Source: Chrysochromulina tobinii
Lineage: Eukaryota > Haptophyta > Prymnesiales > Chrysochromulinaceae
Reading direction: 5' to 3'
NCBI GenBank assembly: GCA_001275005.1
Contig: JWZX01002798.1
Location: forward strand, 1-13,200
Length of the DNA: 13,200 nt
Shown here: in pieces, positions 1 to 6,773 of the stretch
Layout: the number at the start of each line of letters is the position of its first letter
Position numbering within the stretch: the stretch's first letter is position 1
Notes under the pieces: model-generated
What the model was told of the DNA's origin: nothing
Seen by the model: only the letters and a program-made list of their open reading frames with translations
The model's database searches: none
Translations under genes and position numbers: made by a program

Positions 1-328
1 AGATGTCCCCCCGCCGTTTGGGATATTGGGCATACCATGGGGATACATATCGGGAGCTCTGCTGCTCGGAGTTCGAGGCCCAAGGGGGATTCTCGAATCT
101 ATTCGATGCGCTTCCTGATTAATCCCAACGGGAGATACATAGGGTGCAGATTGTGTGCTACTCGGCACCTCTGCAGCTCGGGGGGAGATTTCCGAAGCGC
201 AATGGTGCGCATGATGTCGGTCTCTCATTCGAGAGTGATGTGTTCCCGCCCACCCACCGCGATGTAAGCCTGGTCTAGCTTTAGCAGGGACCGGGTTTCG
301 CGCTCACCAGGCTGCTTGTGTAGCTTTG
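1..328. other. Gene-free leading segment with a faint internal duplication
   Basis: I see no supportable gene here; the longest open frame (37-267) has no recognisable domain and is compositionally unlike the genes downstream. Two stretches starting near 39 and near 130 resemble each other loosely: GATACATA, then a TGCT..CTCGG block, then a G-run followed by GATT and CGAA. They may be a decayed duplication of about 90 bp. The segment could also contain the promoter and 5' untranslated region of the acetyltransferase gene that follows, but I cannot point to a specific promoter element. Confidence 0.4.
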
Positions 329-1279
329 ATGAATCGCAATTCTATGTTTCAACGCGCGACCAGGTTTACGCCTGTCCAACCTCGGCCTTTTGGTGTGTGC
401 TCTAGACGGCATTCTTCGCGAGTCTGGCCCATGACCTTTCTCCCCGCCTACATCAAGCGCATCGGCCTATCGAGCGTGCCGACGCGCGCCGACCTGGCAA
501 CACTCGCGCTCGTCATGGCGGCGCAGTCGCGCTCTATCTCCTTTGAGAACTGCGATGTGGTGCTCGGCAAGAGAATTTCAATGGCCGACGCGGACGTGGA
601 GGCCAAGCTCGTGGGCCAGATGCGCGGCGGATATTGCTTCGAGCAGAATACACTCCTGCGCATGGCGTTGCAGGCGCTCGGGTTTCAGGTCACGCCGGTG
701 CTGTGCCGCGTGCGCTGGAATAAGCCGTCCGACGAGGATGAGCCGAACACTGCGTTCACGCACATGGCGCTCAAGGTGGCACTCGACCAGGGCGAGTACC
801 TGGCGGACGTGGGGTTCGCGGGCACCAACAGCATCGCGCCCGTCGCCCTCGGCACCGCCAATTCGCAGGCGCTTCCCGAGGGAGAGTTTCGAGTGACCGA
901 CGGGCGCCCCGGCTACCAGGTGCTGCAACTCCATGTTAAGGACGAGTGGAGGGCGCTCTACTCCTGGCGCGTGGGGGAGGCGGCGGCCGCCATCGACCTC
1001 GAGTGCGCCAACTGGTTCTCGTGCACCTATCCGAAGGCTCGCTTCACCACGTCCTTTTTCGTGTCCCGCGTAGTGGGCGACGAGCACCACCACATCCTCA
1101 ACGAGGAGTATGTGGTGCGCAAGGGTCATGGCGTTGGCTCGACCGTTGAGAAGCAGCGCGTGGCTGACCTCGAGCAGTTGCTCACTCTGCTCGAGGAGGT
1201 GTTCGGCATCGAGCTGGCCGCGGGCACCGATGTCACCAACCTCGATCGGTACTTGCCGCCGCCGGCGAACGTGGATTGA
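329..1279 (+). CDS. Arylamine N-acetyltransferase
   Basis: This enzyme transfers an acetyl group from acetyl-CoA to arylamines, hydrazines or related acceptors through an acyl-cysteine intermediate, usually in the cytosol. The family triad is complete. Counting from the internal ATG at 431, the cysteine is residue 69 (in RGGYCFEQN), the histidine is 111 (in FTHMAL) and the aspartate is 126 (in YLADVGF). These positions and spacings match the family closely, as does the 282-residue length from that ATG. The conserved body therefore starts at 431. The frame continues upstream to an ATG at 329, adding 35 residues that are rich in Arg, Ser and Thr with no acidic residue, so they could be a mitochondrial or plastid targeting extension. 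The C-terminal half has the expected motif around HHHILNEEYVVR. It lies 243 bp upstream of the next plus-strand gene and appears single-exon. Family assignment is secure; physiological substrate is unknown. The choice between the starts at 329 and 431 is open. Confidence 0.93.
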   Translation: MNRNSMFQRATRFTPVQPRPFGVCSRRHSSRVWPMTFLPAYIKRIGLSSVPTRADLATLALVMAAQSRSISFENCDVVLGKRISMADADVEAKLVGQMRGGYCFEQNTLLRMALQALGFQVTPVLCRVRWNKPSDEDEPNTAFTHMALKVALDQGEYLADVGFAGTNSIAPVALGTANSQALPEGEFRVTDGRPGYQVLQLHVKDEWRALYSWRVGEAAAAIDLECANWFSCTYPKARFTTSFFVSRVVGDEHHHILNEEYVVRKGHGVGSTVEKQRVADLEQLLTLLEEVFGIELAAGTDVTNLDRYLPPPANVD

Positions 1280-1522
1280 CACTTTTTGGACATGGGAGGT
1301 TGAGGCGCCAATCGCAATCCGCACACGCGCCAGAGTCAGCGTGCGACACTCGAGTGTGGCCGTACGGTCATTGCGTACGGTGTGGCAGAGGTGCGCCGTC
1401 AGATCACCACCTTATAACGCTCACCACACAGTTCATACACATTTGCCATGGCCACAGTTTCGTTTGACTGCCCGCGAATCAGCGTCCATCTGATTGCGAT
1501 TCTCATCTCCGTTGTGGTGTGA

Positions 1523-2599
1523 ATGTTAAAACCCGAAGTGTTGTTCGTCTTGTTTTGGGCGACGTGGATGACGACGCTCACTGGCTCCACCGCGGCGACT
1601 CTTTCGGGGACCGTGGATCCGCCCACGGTTAGTGCGGCGATCGCCGGTGCCATCATCCAGATCGCAACGCTCTCAAGCATCTGGTTCACAAGCACCTCAG
1701 CAGCGACATGCTGTCCTGACCCGCGTGAGTGCTTCGACGACCCTTGGGCGCGACAAGTGCTCATCACGCTCACGCTGTGCTTGGCTCTCTGGCTTTACTC
1801 TCTGCGAACGATTCCTTCTACAGGCACCTCGGACCCATCGATCGTCGATCGGCTGTGGTCCATTCTCCCGTTTCTCTATTGCTGGCACTGGTATTTCTCC
1901 GTGCCTAGCGCGAGACAGCTCCTCATGGCCCTGCTGACGACAGTTTGGGGCGTGCGCCTCACCGTCAACTTTGCGCTCAAGGGCGGCTTCTCCGGCGGCG
2001 AGGACTACCGTTGGAAAGAGATCCGTACGTGGCCGGGCTTCGACCGCGGCTGGGAGGGTTTCAACTTTCTCTTCATCTGCGGCTTCCAGCAGCTCGTCAT
2101 CCTCGCGTTCACATCGCCGGCGGCCGCGGCGCTCCGTCCAGACGCGCCACCCCTCAACTGGCTCGACGCCGTCGCTGCTGCCCTTTTCCTACTTCTCGTC
2201 GCGGGCGAGGCGATTGCCGACTACCAGATGTTCGTTTTCCAGACCGAAAAATATCGCCGAATCCGTGTTGGAGAACCTCTTGGACCGCAGTACGAGCCCG
2301 GTTTCGTCCAGACGGGGCTGTGGGCGTACAGCCGACATCCAAACTACTTTTGCGAGGTGAGCCTCTGGTGGGCCTTTTACCTCTTCTCCTTGGCCGCCGG
2401 CGCCCCAATACTCAATTGGACGATGTCCGGCCCCGTGTTCCTCACGTGCCTCTTCACGCTGCCGCACGCGTCACTCGACGTTGCCGAGACCCTCTCCTCG
2501 CGCAAGTACGCCCAATACGCGGAGTACCAGGCGCGCGTCTCGCGCTTCTTCCCCATGCCACCCAGGCCTGCGGGCGAGGTACTGAAGCAGCTCCATTGA
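1523..2599 (+). CDS. DUF1295 / steroid 5-alpha-reductase-like integral membrane protein
   Basis: This is a 358-residue multi-pass membrane protein of the DUF1295 family, which is related to the 3-oxo-5-alpha-steroid 4-dehydrogenases and the isoprenylcysteine methyltransferase fold. Visible family signatures are DRLWSILPFLYCWHWY (about 110-124), the GEDYRW motif (159-164), the hallmark GLWAYSRHPNYFCE (265-278) followed by a hydrophobic segment, and the C-terminal Y-x2-Y-x2-Y pattern leading to FFPMPP. About eight or nine hydrophobic segments are apparent, at roughly 3-20, 36-56, 78-96, 111-125, 133-149, 181-200, 211-230, 275-293 and 300-315. By family it could be an NADPH-dependent lipid or sterol double-bond reductase in the endoplasmic reticulum, but substrates of most members are unknown. 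A Cys/Pro/Asp-rich loop at 63-74 is less typical. The start is the first ATG of the open frame. The gene is single-exon and has the same strand and codon bias as the acetyltransferase upstream, so both look like ordinary host genes. Confidence 0.92.
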   Translation: MLKPEVLFVLFWATWMTTLTGSTAATLSGTVDPPTVSAAIAGAIIQIATLSSIWFTSTSAATCCPDPRECFDDPWARQVLITLTLCLALWLYSLRTIPSTGTSDPSIVDRLWSILPFLYCWHWYFSVPSARQLLMALLTTVWGVRLTVNFALKGGFSGGEDYRWKEIRTWPGFDRGWEGFNFLFICGFQQLVILAFTSPAAAALRPDAPPLNWLDAVAAALFLLLVAGEAIADYQMFVFQTEKYRRIRVGEPLGPQYEPGFVQTGLWAYSRHPNYFCEVSLWWAFYLFSLAAGAPILNWTMSGPVFLTCLFTLPHASLDVAETLSSRKYAQYAEYQARVSRFFPMPPRPAGEVLKQLH

Positions 2600-2673
2600 C
2601 GTACGATTTCTGTTGCCGCTCAAAAACAGTCCACAGGAGTCAGGACGAGCATGGAATGCACCATGTCGCATGT

Positions 2674-2801
2674 GTAAGTTATCTGCTGTCACGCGCCAGT
2701 CCCAGTGGCAGTGTGGCAGCGCCGAGAACAGTGCCGAGATCTAGCAATTGGCGGTGACCGGTGAGTCGCACCAAGCCCCTTGGTCGCAGCGTCGGTTACA
2801 G
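2674..2801 (+). other. Candidate spliceosomal intron (GT-AG, 128 nt)
   Basis: The long frame that follows has no in-frame ATG for 283 codons. A perfect donor consensus GTAAGT lies at 2674 and an acceptor-like TTACAG ends at 2801. Removing this segment joins an ATG at 2651 (eight codons, the last one split) to the long frame without a shift, and bypasses the TGA at 2755-2757. Frame preservation alone has a one-in-three chance, so this is a hypothesis. The alternative is that the long frame is simply truncated at its 5' end. Confidence 0.3.
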
Positions 2802-5800
2802 ACAATTGGTGACCATCAAGAGCTCCCCGACGGGCTCTCTCCTCTTGGACCGGTCTCGTCCTTTCCTCATTCCTCCCCACGTTCCCCTCAACCCCCCGAC
2901 GATTTTCTCACCGGGCGTAAAGGTACTCGACAGCGCCCGCCTTCGGTCGCTCCGCGAGTCCTTCTCGGCCCTCTTGGGTGATTCGTCCCCGCCGAAGTGT
3001 TCTCCTCCAGGCACGGCTGGGCCGTCTCAACTTGATCTGGACGGTGCGACCCGCAGAGCAATCTTCTTTTACGATTCCAAGCTCCCGACCAAAGAGCGTG
3101 CGTGGAATCAGCGCACACAGGGCGGATTTCACGTCAATTGGGTAGGCCGTGGGCCGGAATGGCTCGCCCGAGTGCGACTTGCGTATCGCTTTGATGACTC
3201 GGGACGACTTCGCGGCAACCCTGCCCACCCCGATTGCCCGCTTGCGGCTCGGTTCTGGTGGGAATGTCAGCTCGTTTGCGACAAGGCACGCAAAACCGTC
3301 AAGAGGAAGGAATGCCTCTTCGTCTTCGATAAGCTCCTCGAACTTGAGTCCGAGTACCCGATCACTCATTTTGTGTCTACTGACGGGTCCAAGGATATTC
3401 ACGAAGAGACGGGCGCCGTCAGGATCAGCAGGGTGTGCTTAGCCGTTGCGCAAGGGAGCCTCGGGTGCTCGGTACTCGGGGGACAACTGGATGTTTACGC
3501 TGACACCTTTGAACGCCACTCCTACGAGGCGGAACTTGCCGCCTTTCACGATCATCTCACTGCCACGAAGGACTCTGTCACCGTCGTGGTCACGGACTGT
3601 CTGAGTGGTATGCAGGCGGGACACGCATTCCCCGGGCGCACGGTTTCCTCCAAAGCCGCGCGCTACCGTGACAAGGAACTTGGCAACATCTCCCAGCTCG
3701 AGCAACGACAGCGGGCTGTTCTCTATGTTCACATTCACAGTCACGAAGGCGTTACCCCGAACGAGGCCGCAGACGCCACTGCCAAGTTCATGCTCGACTC
3801 TTCGCTCTTGCCTCTGGACCTCATGCCCTCGGCCCACACCAAGTGCCGCGTTGCTGGCGTCAAGAGGGGGGTGGGCCGCGCCGCCTTTGACTTTTGCTCC
3901 GCCTTCATGATGGCCAAGCTCGCGGGCGCATCCTCTTTCACTCTTCTCGAGACCATGGATACCTGGCCGCTCCTCCGCCGTTCCCCGGTCAAAGCTAAGT
4001 TGCTCACAGAGGCAACCTTTGACTCCATCCTCGACGCACGCGCCGACCGCTGTGGACTTCTTGCTGACCGCCTCGGCACAGGGCTCCTTGAGCGAGTCCT
4101 TCCGGGCGAGGCACAGCTCGACCGCCTCCGCGAGTATCGCCCTCAAAAGGGTTGCTGGGAATGGTGGTGCCAGACGCACGTGCCCTGCCCCTGCACTGGC
4201 TGCTTTCTCGCTCGTGACGTCACAGTGGCCGGCCTATGGCGACCTGTCCCCGCTCGAGTTCCTCAATCGAGGTGGCACACCCTCACCACTTGCTGCGTCG
4301 GAGACTCGGCACAACACCGATCACGAGCCATGGGATGGCTGGCCCATCGCCTCAGCGATTTTGGCACCCAGCAGGCCCACTACGCTTTAACAGCACTCTC
4401 CGGCGGCGCTGACCGTCTCGGCCCGCTCGAACGTCACGCTGCCCTCCGCTTCCTGCTCGGCTTACCGGACGCTCCGCGATCACAACAAATCGTCGAATCT
4501 CCCAAGGCGGCCCGGACCCTTGCGCTCGGGTATGGAAGGGGCTTCCTCAAGTGGGTCGTCGCTATTCTCGCTGAGGGACGGAAGGCTGCTTGCACAGCTC
4601 GCATTGGCCCCTCAACAAAGGTCAACGCGGTTCGGACCACCGCGGTCTCTTACCGTGACCGAGTCGTCATCATCGACCAGCCTGCCCCTAGAGCCACGTG
4701 GATGGCGTCAAGAGGCCTTCAAGAGGTATGGGAGGGAGCATGCCTCGTCCGGCGCTGTTTCAGGGCACTTCGACTCTGGGCCACCATGGCGGGCATCGCA
4801 GCGCTTGACAGAACAAGACAACCCTTCACGGAGCCCGACAGAGACGGAGGGCGAAAGGCGGGAGAATGGGCTTATGACAACTGGGAGTCTGAGCTCGGCG
4901 TCTTCACAGCCTTTTACACACTCGCGCGACGTGCGCAGGCGAGCCCTGCCTTGGACATCGCTCGGGCCTTCCAGTTTGCCGCTAGGCAGCGGCGCAGACT
5001 CGTTTGGCTGCGGGCCGCGGGTATTGACCCCACCATCGCCCGTCGGAAGCAGGCACGAGTGGATGCTCGGAGACAAGGTGCACTCGACGCTCGCCTTCGT
5101 CGACTGGCTGCGCAGGCGGCTCGGGCGGCCGCCCACGCTGCTCGGCGGGAGCAAGCTCGCGTAGCTCGCGAGGTCGAGGCGGATCTCTTGGAGGCAGCTC
5201 GCCTTGCTTCTGCTGCGGTCACCAGGACCCAGCGCCCCTCTACGGTTTTTACTACGGAAGCGATAGACGCGGCCAGGCAATGCAACCAGTCTAGCTCCTA
5301 TGATCCTCCTCCGCCTCAGGTCACCGCGTCAAGGGCGCCCCAGCTGGTCAGGTTTCGATGCACTCGGGGCCACTTCCTCGTACCCGCCCCAGTCCGTAGC
5401 GGACGAGGCGGCTTCCAGCTCCGTTGCAATGGGCCTTGTGGACTGCGGATCCGGCCGGGCACCCTACGTTGGATGTGCGAAGGCCACGTTTGCGACCTCG
5501 ACATTTGCCTCGATTGTGTGGGTAAGGACGACTCGGAGGGCCTCCCGCGCTCGCGCATCCGTTGCCCGCTCGGCCACAGCATGTGCTTCTGCCTCACCAC
5601 CGCCTCTGCTCACTCCTATCGAAAGTGTGATGGTGAGTGCCGCAGATCACTGGTGGAGGGGACGTGGGCGTATGAGTGTGAACCTTGCTCCCTTGACCTC
5701 TGCGCCGCGTGTGCTCCGGGAGGAATTCCCCCACCCACGGCACCACCCGCCGCCCTTGCACCTCGAAAGCGAGCCCGAGAACCCCCTACACGTCCGGCGC

Positions 5801-6087
5801 ACAGGCTGCAGTCCGCCCAAGGGACAAGGGCCCCGCGGCGCGCTCGCCCCGGCAAGCAACGTCGCACCCTATTTGATAATGCATCCGATGACGGGCTGAG
5901 TCTGGTAGCGGAACCCCTTCCGGCCGCTCAAGGGGTGGGGCGCGCTCGGCGCGCCAAGCGGAGCAGGGAACCTGACGCGCCTAGTGATCACCCGGCAAGG
6001 GGGCCCCACCGTCAATCTTACGGTGAAGGACCGGGGCGGAAGCGCAGCGGTCCACCTTCAATACAGTCGCGCGGGCAAGGACCGTGA
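2761..6087 (+). CDS. RNase H / zinc-finger protein, probable LINE-type retrotransposon 3' part or derived gene
   Basis: The open frame encodes about 1108 residues; its true start is unresolved, because the first in-frame ATG (3610) falls inside the RNase H domain. Residues 203-342 carry a complete RNase HI active site: D208 (STDGS), E258 (YEAELAAF), D279 (VVTDC), H328 and D338 (HEGVTPNEAAD). The H-to-D spacing of 10 equals that of E. coli RNase HI. This activity cuts RNA in RNA:DNA hybrids. Residues 476-511 form a Cys/His cluster (CPCTGC, then H-x4-C) like that found after RNase H in many LINE ORF2 proteins. About 740-820 is an Arg/Ala-rich helix, possibly coiled coil. Two tandem C1/DC1-like zinc fingers follow (867-919 and 935-984), each with C-x3-H, C-x3-C and paired C-x2-C ligands. 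The tail (990-1108) is basic and Pro-rich with KR clusters suggesting nuclear localisation. No reverse transcriptase YxDD region is present in the frame or upstream. The frame has no internal stops, which argues for recent activity or selection. Confidence 0.7.
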   Translation: MSRTKPLGRSVGYRQLVTIKSSPTGSLLLDRSRPFLIPPHVPLNPPTIFSPGVKVLDSARLRSLRESFSALLGDSSPPKCSPPGTAGPSQLDLDGATRRAIFFYDSKLPTKERAWNQRTQGGFHVNWVGRGPEWLARVRLAYRFDDSGRLRGNPAHPDCPLAARFWWECQLVCDKARKTVKRKECLFVFDKLLELESEYPITHFVSTDGSKDIHEETGAVRISRVCLAVAQGSLGCSVLGGQLDVYADTFERHSYEAELAAFHDHLTATKDSVTVVVTDCLSGMQAGHAFPGRTVSSKAARYRDKELGNISQLEQRQRAVLYVHIHSHEGVTPNEAADATAKFMLDSSLLPLDLMPSAHTKCRVAGVKRGVGRAAFDFCSAFMMAKLAGASSFTLLETMDTWPLLRRSPVKAKLLTEATFDSILDARADRCGLLADRLGTGLLERVLPGEAQLDRLREYRPQKGCWEWWCQTHVPCPCTGCFLARDVTVAGLWRPVPARVPQSRWHTLTTCCVGDSAQHRSRAMGWLAHRLSDFGTQQAHYALTALSGGADRLGPLERHAALRFLLGLPDAPRSQQIVESPKAARTLALGYGRGFLKWVVAILAEGRKAACTARIGPSTKVNAVRTTAVSYRDRVVIIDQPAPRATWMASRGLQEVWEGACLVRRCFRALRLWATMAGIAALDRTRQPFTEPDRDGGRKAGEWAYDNWESELGVFTAFYTLARRAQASPALDIARAFQFAARQRRRLVWLRAAGIDPTIARRKQARVDARRQGALDARLRRLAAQAARAAAHAARREQARVAREVEADLLEAARLASAAVTRTQRPSTVFTTEAIDAARQCNQSSSYDPPPPQVTASRAPQLVRFRCTRGHFLVPAPVRSGRGGFQLRCNGPCGLRIRPGTLRWMCEGHVCDLDICLDCVGKDDSEGLPRSRIRCPLGHSMCFCLTTASAHSYRKCDGECRRSLVEGTWAYECEPCSLDLCAACAPGGIPPPTAPPAALAPRKRAREPPTRPAHRLQSAQGTRAPRRARPGKQRRTLFDNASDDGLSLVAEPLPAAQGVGRARRAKRSREPDAPSDHPARGPHRQSYGEGPGRKRSGPPSIQSRGQGP

Positions 6088-6187
6088 ACGTGAGCAGGCC
6101 TCCCTCGGCCTCCTCCTTCATCACCTTGACACTCCCGCCCCTCTCCCTCCTTCACGATCCTGTGTCTGTGTTTTGCGTGCGGCGCGC

Positions 6188-6210
6188 GTGTGTGTGTCCG
6201 TGTGTGTGTG
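6188..6210. repeat. Interrupted GT dinucleotide microsatellite
   Basis: Two GT/TG runs are separated by CC at about 6198. The tract lies roughly 100 bp after the stop codon of the RNase H frame. It is a simple repeat with no assigned function. Confidence 0.85.
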
Positions 6211-6282
6211 CGCCGCACTCTGCGCCCCCACGTTGTGTCTCCACGGGACCTGTGGCTGTGCGTCTGGCCGAGATGGCAATTT

Positions 6283-6300
6283 AACGTGAACGTGAACGTG
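6283..6300. repeat. Three tandem AACGTG hexamers
   Basis: AACGTG is repeated exactly three times. A related GTGAACGTGA occurs right at the stop codon of the RNase H frame (about 6083-6092). Many LINE-type elements end in short tandem repeats instead of a poly(A) tail, so this could mark the 3' terminus of the retroelement. That link is an inference. Confidence 0.6.
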
Positions 6301-6508
6301 GTCGCAGCGTCGCACAGAAGCCAAAAAAAAGGACCAAAAGGCGTTTTGGGTCGACAGGTGAACCCTCAACTCCTTGCCTTACAGCGGCTTCGTTCGAGCC
6401 GCACAGCCCTTCTGGATGTGAGAAGCCTTTGGCCTGCGGACAGTAGTCAGTACCTGTCTCCCCGGGGTAAACCGCCATGTATTTGGATGTATAACTACAG
6501 TTCGTCAA

Positions 6509-6524
6509 CGTGTTACTTAACACG
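6509..6524. repeat. 16-bp palindrome, candidate terminal hairpin
   Basis: CGTGTTA is followed by a CT spacer and then its exact reverse complement TAACACG. It lies about 250 bp beyond the Rep stop codon. A short subterminal hairpin is typical of Helitron 3' ends and of other rolling-circle elements, so it may mark an end of the element. It could equally be a terminator-like or chance hairpin. Confidence 0.55.
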
Positions 6525-6633
6525 CTCCACATTACAACAATCCACCCACACACTATCGTCGTCAGACTTAGACCTACCTGTGTAACCCGATCCTCATGTA
6601 CAATACTTGCCCAGCGCTACCGATACAATTCCA

Positions 6634-6733
6634 ACGCGTCCCAACATGTACGATAATGCCATGCATCCGATCCAAATCCGACGCGTCCCTACCTGCTTCA
6701 GCCGCATACAGCACGCGTCCCACCCGCGTCCCA
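6634..6733. repeat. Cluster of four CGCGTCCC motifs (iteron-like)
   Basis: The 9-mer ACGCGTCCC occurs at 6634, 6681 and 6713, and CGCGTCCC occurs again at 6725, all in the same orientation within 100 bp. I noticed no other copies in the window. Spacings are irregular (47, 32 and about 11). Repeated short motifs beside a Rep gene recall iterons, which are Rep-binding sites, but no binding evidence exists. Confidence 0.65.
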
Positions 6734-6773
6734 CCCTGTGCACTGTCTCGCATCCGCAGCGTCCGCCCTCCCG

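Larger units (their letters stand above)
6088..6773. other. Gene-free interval between convergent genes, with short repeats
   Basis: No credible gene is seen here. In order, it holds an interrupted GT microsatellite (6188-6210), three exact AACGTG hexamers (6283-6300), an A8 run near 6324, a 16-bp palindrome (6509-6524) and four CGCGTCCC motifs (6635-6732). The left part may be the 3' untranslated region of the RNase H element. The right part probably belongs to the flank of the Rep/helicase element, with an element boundary somewhere between, but no boundary is marked by a clear target-site duplication. Confidence 0.5.

Noticed and set aside
578-1324. 248-codon open frame on the minus strand across the acetyltransferase gene
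   Set aside because: It is a shadow frame caused by strong GC3 bias; it has no recognisable domain, and the plus strand has the full catalytic triad.
3439-4179. 246-codon minus-strand frame opposite the RNase H domain
   Set aside because: It lies opposite conserved RNase H motifs and has no domain features of its own.
2761-6087. Bacterial-type gene with a GTG start
   Set aside because: Neighbouring genes and repeat content indicate a eukaryote, where a GTG start is not expected; splicing or 5' truncation explains the missing ATG better.
6547-6564. CACACTATC plus TCGTC similarity to the 136-bp repeats at 11794 and 11930 as terminal direct repeats of the element
   Set aside because: Only a 9-mer plus a 5-mer match with an offset, which is too short to claim as paired termini without other copies.
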